Source: Maribacter sp.
GTDB taxonomy: Bacteria; Bacteroidota; Bacteroidia; Flavobacteriales; Flavobacteriaceae
Reading direction: 5' to 3'
Assembly (NCBI GenBank): GCA_024643345.1
Contig: JAHENB010000004.1
Coordinates: forward strand, 60,381-124,380
DNA: 64,000 nucleotides
Both the position numbers and the translations under genes were made by a program. Positions 57,551-64,000 of this stretch are shown piece after piece. Positions within the stretch are counted from its first letter, which is position 1; every line of letters begins with the position of its first letter. The notes under the pieces were generated by a model. It saw only the letters and a list, made by a program, of their open reading frames with translations, was not told where the DNA came from and did not search any database.

Positions 57551-58783
57551 ATGCCCGGCCATCACCGTTTAAGCTTCAAAAAAGAACCCTTGAAATATAT
57601 TACACGAACGGTTTGGGTGTTATCGTGCATCAGCTTGTTTACCGATATGGCCAGCGAGATGCTGTATCCGATACTTCCCATTTATTTGAAGTCGATCGGT
57701 TTTTCGGTAATATTGATCGGCGTGCTCGAAGGCATCGCCGAGGCGACGGCCGGTTTGAGCAAAGGTTACTTTGGCAAGCGGTCCGATGTTTCCGGTAAAA
57801 GGGTCCCCTTCGTGCAATTGGGATATGCCCTTAGTGCGGTTTCCAAACCCATGATGGCCCTTTTTATTTTCCCGCTATGGATCTTTTTTTCACGTACCCT
57901 TGATCGGCTGGGAAAAGGGATACGCACCGGGGCAAGGGATGCCCTGCTTTCCCAAGAGGCCACGGAGCAGGACAAGGGAAAAATATTCGGACTGCACCGG
58001 GCCATGGATACTTTGGGCGCCGTTTTTGGCCCAGCAATGGCCCTAATGTACCTTTATTTTTTCCCCGAGGATTATAGGACATTGTTTTTCATAGCCTTTG
58101 TGCCCGGCGTTTTGGCCGTTTTGACATCCTCTTTTCTGAAGGATCATAAAAAGAAGATGCCGGGGAAAGAAAAAAAATCGGTGCCCTTTTTTTCATTTTT
58201 GAACTATTGGAAGGCGAGTCCCCCGATCTACCGAAAACTGGTCATTGGCCTATTGGCATTTGCCCTGATCAACAGTTCCGACGTCTTTCTTTTATTAAAG
58301 GCCAAGGAAGCAGGGCTTGATGATACGGCAGTGGTCGGGGTGTATATTTTTTATAATTTGGTGTACGCTTTGTTCTCTTTTCCCGTGGGCGCGATCGCGG
58401 ATAAGATCGGGTTGCGGACCATGTTCATCATCGGCCTTGGCTTGTTTGCAATTGTCTATTTAGGGATGGGGCTCAGTAACAACACCTATATCGTCACGGC
58501 CATGTTTTTTCTATATGGCATCTATGCGGCCGCCAACGAAGGGATTTCAAAGGCCTGGATCAGCAATATTTCCGAAAAAAGGGACACTGCGACCGCTATA
58601 GGCACCTATGCTGGGTTTCAGAGCATTTGCACCATGGCGGCAAGTGCAACGGCGGGCCTCATTTGGTTTCAGTTTGGCGCAGCCATGGCGTTTTTGGTCA
58701 CCGGAGCAATTACCATGGTCATCATCTGTTACTTCATTGTTTTCGTCGTGCCGGTTAAAAGCAAAATGCAGATAGGCCAATAA
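57551..58783 (+). CDS. Major facilitator superfamily transporter
   Basis: A 410-residue MFS permease with 12 predicted helices and a charged central loop (SFLKDHKKKMPGKEKKS). The family motif A region is SKGYFGKRSDVSGKR between helices 2 and 3, and GLSKGYFG suggests the DHA1-like or tetracycline-type subgroup. Substrate unknown. The -7 box TATCTTTG at 57497-57504 supports the start at 57551. It is divergent from hsp20 and convergent with upp. Confidence 0.88.
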   Translation: MPGHHRLSFKKEPLKYITRTVWVLSCISLFTDMASEMLYPILPIYLKSIGFSVILIGVLEGIAEATAGLSKGYFGKRSDVSGKRVPFVQLGYALSAVSKPMMALFIFPLWIFFSRTLDRLGKGIRTGARDALLSQEATEQDKGKIFGLHRAMDTLGAVFGPAMALMYLYFFPEDYRTLFFIAFVPGVLAVLTSSFLKDHKKKMPGKEKKSVPFFSFLNYWKASPPIYRKLVIGLLAFALINSSDVFLLLKAKEAGLDDTAVVGVYIFYNLVYALFSFPVGAIADKIGLRTMFIIGLGLFAIVYLGMGLSNNTYIVTAMFFLYGIYAAANEGISKAWISNISEKRDTATAIGTYAGFQSICTMAASATAGLIWFQFGAAMAFLVTGAITMVIICYFIVFVVPVKSKMQIGQ

Positions 58784-58804
58784 TACGGAAAATGTTGTGG
58801 AAAC

Positions 58805-59458
58805 CTATAATTTCACCCCGAACGCCAAATCGCCCGCATCACCCAATCCAGGGATGATATATCCTTTGGAGGTGAGTTTATCATCGATGGCGGCTATCCA
58901 GAGATGGGTGTTTTCTGGAAATATTTTCTTGACATAGGCAATCCCACTTTTAGAACCGATGACCGAAACGATATGGATCTGCTTGGGCGAGCCATGCGAC
59001 TTTAGGGCCTTATATACATTTTCCAGAGTTTTACCTGTCGCCAACATGGGGTCTGTAAGGATCAAGGTTTTTCCTCCCAAAGAGGGGGCCGCAAAATATT
59101 TTACGATGACCTCAAAAGCGTCTTCATCTCCATGGTGGTGGCGATACGCCGAGATGAAGGCATTTTCCGCACGATCAAAATAATGCAATAGCCCCTCATG
59201 CAACGGTAGGCCGGCCCTCAAAACCGAACAGAGCACCAATGCATCGGTGGGCAACGATATTTCCTTGGTGCCAAAAGGAGTTTGAACGGTTTTGTTCCCA
59301 TAGCTAAGGGCCTTGCTCATTTCATAGCCCAAAACCTCTCCGATCCGTTCAATATTCCGACGAAATCGCATGGGATCCTTTTGTATTTCGATATCCCTGA
59401 TCTCTGCGACGAATTGGTTCAAGAGTGAATTTCCTTCTCCAAAATAATGTACGGTCAT
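58805..59458 (-). CDS. upp: Uracil phosphoribosyltransferase
   Basis: A 217-residue type I phosphoribosyltransferase making UMP from uracil and PRPP. The PRPP loop is TLILTDPMLATGKTLENVYKAL and the uracil-binding C-terminus is KLTSKGYIIPGLGDAGDLAFG, as in UPRT. Length and motifs are normal. It stands alone; no operator is recognisable upstream except a 13-base near-palindrome with N7 spacing. Confidence 0.95.
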   Translation of the reverse strand: MTVHYFGEGNSLLNQFVAEIRDIEIQKDPMRFRRNIERIGEVLGYEMSKALSYGNKTVQTPFGTKEISLPTDALVLCSVLRAGLPLHEGLLHYFDRAENAFISAYRHHHGDEDAFEVIVKYFAAPSLGGKTLILTDPMLATGKTLENVYKALKSHGSPKQIHIVSVIGSKSGIAYVKKIFPENTHLWIAAIDDKLTSKGYIIPGLGDAGDLAFGVKL

Positions 59459-59650
59459 AAGGTTAGCGGTTTCCCTTAAAAATACGATTTTAAAACCAAT
59501 GATCCTGATTCATGGAAGAATTCATTTGGTTTCATTGCGCTTGGATGAACCAAGCTTTTAGTGGTATTCATTGGAATTCACAATCTATTTATATGGTCAC
59601 TGGATTATACTTGGCAGCGTCTAAATTGTAGATTAAGGATAATTGGTATC

Positions 59651-59695
59651 TGTGATAAATGTTACAGTGCAACACAACCTAAAGCTCTATATTCG
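59651..59695 (+). promoter_or_regulatory. Variant CRP-type site and promoter of the dihaem cytochrome-porin operon
   Basis: TGTGATAAATGTTACA (59651-59666) has its 12-bp core TGATAAATGTTA centred 29.5 bp from TATATTCG (59688-59695). It resembles TGTAACCTATGTTACT in front of the sulfide:quinone oxidoreductase. Start near 59700, 12 nt before ATG 59712. Confidence 0.6.
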
Positions 59696-59711
59696 TTGAA
59701 TATTTCAGAGT

Positions 59712-60743
59712 ATGGAGGAGTTACGTTCCCTTATCAGGAGGCTTTTCTGGCTGGTCCTGACCATTTTTTTGTTGATTTCGGTAGTGTTCATAGGATTGTT
59801 CCCATATACGCCGGGTTCGACCCCAAACGCTGAGCCCCAGCCCGAAGCTATTTTGAGTGAATGGCAGCCTAAAAATGTGCCCGCAGCATTGGGAACAATG
59901 GATCCTGAAGTTCAACTGGGCTATTTACTGATAAAGGAAACGCCCAGTCAAATGGGCCCGTCTGCCGAAAATCCCAAAATGCGTTTTAGTGGGAATAACC
60001 TGGCCTGTGCCAATTGCCATTTAAAGGAGGGCGCACAGGCAGGATCTGCCTCATGGGTGGGCGTGATCGATCGATTCCCCCAATTTGGCGGCCGTTCGAA
60101 CAAGATAGGTACAATAGAGGACCGAATCAATGGGTGTATGGAGCGAAGTATGAACGGAAAAAAACTACCCCCGGATTCCGAACCGATGAAGGCGATCGTT
60201 GCCTATATGAATTGGCTTGGCGAGGGCTTGCCGGCAGACCGGCAAAAAGAGTTTACGGGCTTTGTAAAAATAAAAATACCGGATAGGGCGGTAGACCTCT
60301 CCAAAGGCAAGGCCCTGTATTTAAAAGAATGCATGATTTGCCATGGAGGGAGCGGGCAAGGGGTTCTTTTGACAGAAGCCTCGAAAGGATACCTATATCC
60401 GCCACTTTGGGGGCAGGATAGTTACAATAACGGGGCAGGGATGCACAGGGTGATTACCGCTGCTGAATTTATCAAGGGGAATATGCCTTTTGGCCAAGCC
60501 ACTTGGGAAAATCCAAAATTGACCGATGCCGAAGCCTTTGATGTAGCAGGGTACATCAATAGTTTTGATCGCCCCGTAAAAGAGGGTGTCGAAAAGGATT
60601 ATCCCGATCAAAAATTAAAACCGGTATCGACGCCCTATGGTCCTTGGGCCGATGATTTTTCGGCCGAACAACATAAATATGGTCCCTTTCTTCCAATAAT
60701 GGACTACTACAAGCAGCAATACGATATAACAAAAAACAAATGA
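59712..60743 (+). CDS. Dihaem cytochrome c, thiosulfate dehydrogenase (TsdA)-like
   Basis: A 343-residue exported cytochrome with one N-terminal membrane helix (LFWLVLTIFLLISVVFIGLFP) and two CxxCH haem sites: LACANCHLKEG and CMICHGGSG. The segment RFPQFGGRSNKIGTIEDRINGCMERSMNGK closely follows the TsdA pattern with a second Cys (GCMERS), which is the haem-1 Cys ligand region of thiosulfate dehydrogenases. TsdA oxidises thiosulfate to tetrathionate or the reverse. The porin-like gene overlaps its end by four bases. Confidence 0.85.
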   Translation: MEELRSLIRRLFWLVLTIFLLISVVFIGLFPYTPGSTPNAEPQPEAILSEWQPKNVPAALGTMDPEVQLGYLLIKETPSQMGPSAENPKMRFSGNNLACANCHLKEGAQAGSASWVGVIDRFPQFGGRSNKIGTIEDRINGCMERSMNGKKLPPDSEPMKAIVAYMNWLGEGLPADRQKEFTGFVKIKIPDRAVDLSKGKALYLKECMICHGGSGQGVLLTEASKGYLYPPLWGQDSYNNGAGMHRVITAAEFIKGNMPFGQATWENPKLTDAEAFDVAGYINSFDRPVKEGVEKDYPDQKLKPVSTPYGPWADDFSAEQHKYGPFLPIMDYYKQQYDITKNK

Positions 60744-62089
60744 GAACAACGCTTGTACTATCGTATCTACTTTGCCTGATTTCAAATGTTGCCCTGGCAC
60801 AAGAAACGGTTGAAAACCAAAAGAAGGGCAAATGGTCGGGACAATGGAGAACCTTTTTCATGAGTACTTTCAACAAAGGAGATTTGAAGGATTTTTATGC
60901 GTTGGCCTCTGGTGGTAAGATCAAATATCAGTATTCGTTCAATAACAGATTAGAATTTGGGGCAGCGGTGTACAATTCAACCAACCTAGGTTTACAAGAT
61001 CTTACGCTGCCCGACCCAACCACTGGTAGGTTGAGCCGATATGAGGAAGGTCTGTTCGATTTACTCGACCTTAAAAACGATGCGGTATTCCTATTGGGGG
61101 AACTTTATATCAATTACAGGATGCCGAAACATGAGTTTGCCTTGGGTAGAATGAAAATCAATTCCCCTTTGGTCAACCCCGAAGACGGGAGGATGATACC
61201 TACCTTGACTCAAGGTTTCCGGTATCAATATCGATCGACTAAATCCGATATCGTGCAATTCGGGGTTTTTAACCAGATCGCCCCAAGATCTACGGGAAGG
61301 TTCTATGGAATCGGGGAAAGTATTGGCACCTATCCGGTAGGAAGGAACCCGGCTGGCCAAACCAGTGGGTATGCATGGAATACGCATTCTGATTACTTGG
61401 TTTTGTTCAACACCGAATTAAAAGTAACAGAATCTGTTCAACTCAATTTTTGGAATTTATTTGTAGACAATGTTTCGAACAGTGCCTATTTGAAACCCAC
61501 AATGCGGTTGAACCAAAAATTGGATGTGGAAATGGAATGGTTGCATCAGAACAAGGTTGGCGATGGCGGTAACGCCATTGATTCTTTGCGCTATTTTACC
61601 AGCAATACTTCGGACATTTTGGGCATCAGACTAAACTATCGGTTGAAAAAATCCAAGGTTTCTTTGGCTTATGATCGAATCTTCGCGAATGGTCAGTTTC
61701 TTTCGCCCAGAGAGTGGGGCAGGGAAGACCTGTTCAGTTTTCAGAAAAGGGAACGTAGCGAGGGATCTGGCGATAACCATGCGTTGGTCTTTGACTATGA
61801 CGAACATTTTGGAATTGGCAACGGGAAGGACGAAATTCAGGGGATTCTGAGTGTCGGAAAACATTGGAAGCCTTCGGTCTCGGACGCTGGATTGAACAAA
61901 TATGCCTTCCCGGACTACACCCAAATCAACCTTGACCTGTTTTTTAAGTTCGAAAAACTCAAGAATCTGCACCCAGAACTTTTATTGGTGACGAAGATCG
62001 CGAATGGGGACTTCCCCGATAATCCCAACTTTTACTTCAATAAAACCGATATGTTTCACATTGATCTCATTCTGAATTACAATTTTTAG
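60740..62089 (+). CDS. Outer-membrane porin-like beta-barrel protein
   Basis: A 449-residue secreted protein with a signal peptide (MRTTLVLSYLLCLISNVALAQ) and beta-barrel-type alternation: many short amphipathic strands such as KIKYQYSFNNRLEFGAAVYN and IQFGVFNQIAPRSTGRFYG, ending in a Phe (LILNYNF) as typical for outer-membrane proteins. It resembles OprD-type porins. Coupled by overlap to the dihaem cytochrome gene, it may admit thiosulfate or other sulfur compounds; this is inference. Confidence 0.8.
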   Translation: MRTTLVLSYLLCLISNVALAQETVENQKKGKWSGQWRTFFMSTFNKGDLKDFYALASGGKIKYQYSFNNRLEFGAAVYNSTNLGLQDLTLPDPTTGRLSRYEEGLFDLLDLKNDAVFLLGELYINYRMPKHEFALGRMKINSPLVNPEDGRMIPTLTQGFRYQYRSTKSDIVQFGVFNQIAPRSTGRFYGIGESIGTYPVGRNPAGQTSGYAWNTHSDYLVLFNTELKVTESVQLNFWNLFVDNVSNSAYLKPTMRLNQKLDVEMEWLHQNKVGDGGNAIDSLRYFTSNTSDILGIRLNYRLKKSKVSLAYDRIFANGQFLSPREWGREDLFSFQKRERSEGSGDNHALVFDYDEHFGIGNGKDEIQGILSVGKHWKPSVSDAGLNKYAFPDYTQINLDLFFKFEKLKNLHPELLLVTKIANGDFPDNPNFYFNKTDMFHIDLILNYNF

Positions 62090-62110
62090 AAACACAAAAG
62101 TGTTAAAAAG

Positions 62111-62143
62111 AAAATGATGGAACCATAGCGGTTCCATCATTTT
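62111..62143. terminator. Bidirectional terminator between the porin and SQR genes
   Basis: AAAATGATGGAACC (62111-62124), loop ATAGC, GGTTCCATCATTTT (62130-62143): a perfect 14-bp stem with A and T tracts serving both convergent genes. Confidence 0.85.
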
Positions 62144-62167
62144 AGAAAATTAAATGGGATATGATTT

Positions 62168-63430
62168 TTAAACGTCCTGCCCTTTCATCATTTTATTCCA
62201 ATATAGATAGGGGAGAATGTATTTTTTAAGGATCCAAAGCCTCCAGTGTTCCTTTGAACTATCAAAGACCAGCATCTGTTTTAATTTGGGATCGGGCGTA
62301 AAATTGTTTTGATAATCGAATTCGCCAAGGACCATTTTGCCATAACCGGTGACCAAGGGGCAAGACGAATAGCCGTTGTACGATTTGTTGTCGGCTTCTT
62401 GGTGTTTCAATAATTTCAGTAGGTTGTCAACGACCACAGGAACTTGCTTTCTGATGGCTGCCCCCGTTTTGGCTGTGGGTAAGGCGGCCACATCGCCCAA
62501 CCCAAAAATATTGGCAAAATGGTTGTGCTGCATCGAATGGTGGTCTACATCGAGCCATCCGGCATCATTGACCAAAACCGACTCCTTGACAAACTTGGGC
62601 GCCGTTTGCGGCGGGGCAAGGTGCAACATATCGAATGGGATCTCTATGATATTTTCCCCTGTCATTTTTTCTCTCAACGCGTTATTTTCGGGGATCAGAT
62701 GTTTATTTTCCCCGGTTGCGATGTTTTTAAAGTAAATGATCTTTTTCTCAGCATCTATTTTAAAGGGGGCATAAAAAGGTTTAAAATGGATGCCGTAACG
62801 GTCGAGCACCTTCATCAGGGTATTCTTTATTTCCTTCACGCCGAAAATGACCGATCCCGGGGTGGCAAATATCACATTGGTTTTCTTGTCGAGCCCATGT
62901 TTTCTAAAATAATCGGCGGCCAAATAAGCTATTTTCTGCGGCGCCCCGCCACATTTGATCGGCGTGGTGGGCTGGGTAAATACCGCGTTGCCACCCTTGA
63001 AATTCTTGATGACCTCCCAGGTATGATTGGGATCTGTATAGTTACTGCAAACTACCCCTTTGTCGATGGCTTCCGTTAAGCCTTCGATGAGTGAGGTATC
63101 CATGACCAATCCGGGAGCGACCACTAAATAATCATAAGTGATTTTTCCGCTGCCCTTGGTCGTTACCGAATTGTTTTTGGGTTCGAAGCCGGTGGCATAA
63201 TCCTTAATCCAACTGACCTGTTTGGGCATTACCGAGGCCATTGGCCGAGCGGTTTTTTCATAGTCATAGGTTCCTGCACCCACAAGGGTCCATGCAGGTT
63301 GATAATAATGGGTATCGGCCGGTTCTATGATGGCGATGTCCAAACTTTTGTTACGTTTCAGCAGCTGGGCGGCCGTCATGATGCCTGCGGTTCCCCCGCC
63401 GATGACGAGAATTTGATGATGTGTTTTCAT
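62168..63430 (-). CDS. Sulfide:quinone oxidoreductase-like flavoprotein
   Basis: A 420-residue FAD-dependent pyridine-nucleotide-disulfide-type protein from MKTHHQILVIGGG at 63430 (MEPMK at 63439 is equally possible). The FAD loop is IGGGTAGIMTAAQLL, ATP-binding YDYLVVAPG and the second FAD motif FGLGDVAALPTAKTGAAIRKQ match SQR; CSNYTD (Cys) and TPIKCGGAPQK (Cys) provide the two sulfide-reacting Cys. It oxidises sulfide to sulfane sulfur with electrons to quinone. The promoter carries the variant site at the same spacing. Confidence 0.9.
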   Translation of the reverse strand: MKTHHQILVIGGGTAGIMTAAQLLKRNKSLDIAIIEPADTHYYQPAWTLVGAGTYDYEKTARPMASVMPKQVSWIKDYATGFEPKNNSVTTKGSGKITYDYLVVAPGLVMDTSLIEGLTEAIDKGVVCSNYTDPNHTWEVIKNFKGGNAVFTQPTTPIKCGGAPQKIAYLAADYFRKHGLDKKTNVIFATPGSVIFGVKEIKNTLMKVLDRYGIHFKPFYAPFKIDAEKKIIYFKNIATGENKHLIPENNALREKMTGENIIEIPFDMLHLAPPQTAPKFVKESVLVNDAGWLDVDHHSMQHNHFANIFGLGDVAALPTAKTGAAIRKQVPVVVDNLLKLLKHQEADNKSYNGYSSCPLVTGYGKMVLGEFDYQNNFTPDPKLKQMLVFDSSKEHWRLWILKKYILPYLYWNKMMKGQDV

Positions 63431-63468
63431 GGGTTCCATATTGTTGTTTGTTGCTTTCTTTAATTTCA

Positions 63469-63513
63469 TAAAGTTAAGTGACCTAACCTTGATTTTCAGT
63501 AACATAGGTTACA
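63469..63513 (-). promoter_or_regulatory. Variant CRP-type site and promoter of the SQR gene
   Basis: On the minus strand TGTAACCTATGTTACT (63513 to 63498) has core TAACCTATGTTA centred 29.5 bp from TAACTTTA (63476 to 63469). Predicted start of transcription near 63464, 25-34 nt before the ATG. Confidence 0.6.
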
Positions 63514-63568
63514 TAAACTACCTGCCATTCAAAAAATTAATTTGGGTTCAGCCTTATTTTGGCCTAAA

Positions 63569-64000
63569 TCAGATTTGATCTGATAGGATGAAGTCTGAAG
63601 CCATTTTCGCGTGCAACCGTGTGGTTGCCAATAGGGGCAGGTCTCCTTCTTCCCGGCCAATCAGCAATGGAAGTTCAGTGCAGCCCAATATAATGCCATC
63701 TGCACCCCTTTCTTTTAGTATTTGAATCTGTTTTAAAAAGAATGTTTTAGCCTCAAGGGTAAACTGTCCCTGGGTCAATTCCTTGGAAACATAATGATGG
63801 CAGGTATCGATAAATTTTTCTTCGGGGATCAGGGTTTCAATATTATGATTTTTTTTGAGTTGGGCTTGGATAAATCCCTTGGTCATGGTGGGCCTGTTTC
63901 CCAAGAGCCCCAGTTTTTTCAGTCCTAAACGGGAGGCCTCACGACCGGTAGCGTCGGCAATATGCAGTATGGGGATATCGATCTTCGGTTGCACAAAGTC
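63569..64000 (-). CDS. Aspartate/glutamate racemase-family protein, 5' end cut by the window
   Basis: The frame is open to the right edge; the visible 143 codons form the C-terminal half of an Asp/Glu racemase fold. The segment GADGIILGCTELPLLIG carries the second catalytic Cys (GCTE), as in aspartate and glutamate racemases. The half with the first Cys is outside the window. It would interconvert L- and D-aspartate or glutamate, or act on a related compound. An inverted repeat TCAGAT-TTG-ATCTGA at the stop codon may help end transcription. Confidence 0.85.
   Translation of the reverse strand, partial: DFVQPKIDIPILHIADATGREASRLGLKKLGLLGNRPTMTKGFIQAQLKKNHNIETLIPEEKFIDTCHHYVSKELTQGQFTLEAKTFFLKQIQILKERGADGIILGCTELPLLIGREEGDLPLLATTRLHAKMASDFILSDQI

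Noticed and set aside
59500..59512. TGATCCTGATTCA upstream of upp as an operator
   Set aside because: The half sites are seven bases apart, not six, and no -7 box is at the regular distance.
1..64000. tRNA, rRNA, CRISPR arrays, insertion sequences, prophage
   Set aside because: No cloverleaf, repeat-spacer, transposase or phage module was found.

Overview
The window looks like a chromosomal segment of a marine, denitrifying member of the Flavobacteriaceae (Bacteroidota). The evidence is Bacteroidota-type -7 promoter boxes (TAnnTTTG) in front of most operons, weak or absent Shine-Dalgarno sequences, a Sec/lipoprotein-type (clade II) nosZ cluster, and typical flavobacterial families (group III truncated globin, Rrf2 regulator, LolE-like exporters, baeRF protein). 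I see no tRNA, rRNA, CRISPR array, insertion sequence or prophage. Both edge genes are cut by the window.

Layout. 1-1.3 kb: a vanadium-haloperoxidase-like protein (partial) and a truncated globin. 1.3-8.6 kb (minus strand): a nitrous oxide reductase operon, cytochrome c, fasciclin, nosZ, membrane protein, nosL, cupin, nosD, nosF, nosY. 8.7-11.5 kb: Rrf2 regulator, a two-domain universal stress protein (USP) and anaerobic hemN. 11.6-16.2 kb: L,D-transpeptidase, LOG-family protein and an MlaEFD-like lipid transporter. 16.3-23.3 kb: alcohol dehydrogenase, a frameshifted AI-2E transporter, small stress and membrane proteins, GerW protein, and an operon with a CDP-alcohol transferase and a Cys-less ArsC-like protein. 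23.5-31.7 kb: USP, SDR and quinone oxidoreductase, LolCDE/HlyD-type exporter, hydrolase plus phosphoribosyltransferase, methyltransferase. 31.8-37 kb: dodecin, baeRF protein, REC-only regulator, PNPOx-like protein, flavodoxin-like protein, PfkB. 36.9-37.7 kb: a non-coding stretch with two predicted tandem small RNAs. 37.8-41.1 kb: pta-ackA. 41.3-49.4 kb: stress-type small proteins, DUF4010 membrane protein, exonuclease III, sigma-like protein, erythromycin-esterase-like protein, YtxH/holin-like operon. 49.4-53 kb: a two-gene signalling operon, a LOV-GAF-PAS histidine kinase and a REC-CRP transcription factor. 53.3-59.5 kb: patatin, Ca-type P-ATPase, Hsp20, MFS transporter, upp. 59.7-64 kb: a sulfur module, a TsdA-like dihaem cytochrome, a porin and a sulfide:quinone oxidoreductase, then a racemase (partial).

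The main result is one regulatory grammar joining most of these operons. A 12-bp palindrome TGA-N6-TCA (best forms TGATCTAGATCA, TGACCTAGGTCA) sits repeatedly with its centre exactly 29.5 bp upstream of the first base of a TAnnTTTG-like -7 box. That places it at about -41.5 from the start of transcription, the class II activator position of CRP/FNR proteins. It precedes the nos operon, hemN, mlaEFD, USPs, baeRF, dodecin, PfkB, two small RNAs, Hsp20, the erythromycin-esterase-like gene and the LOV-kinase/REC-CRP operon itself. I infer that the REC-CRP protein binds these sites and is autoregulated, so that a flavin blue-light/redox sensor kinase would control an anoxia and dormancy programme. 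Gene content (USP, Hsp20, PfkB, erythromycin esterase, phosphoribosyltransferase, CtpF-like ATPase, PNPOx-like protein) resembles the mycobacterial DosR dormancy regulon although regulator and lineage differ. The sulfur genes carry a related but distinct site, TGTRA-N6-TTACW, at the same spacing.
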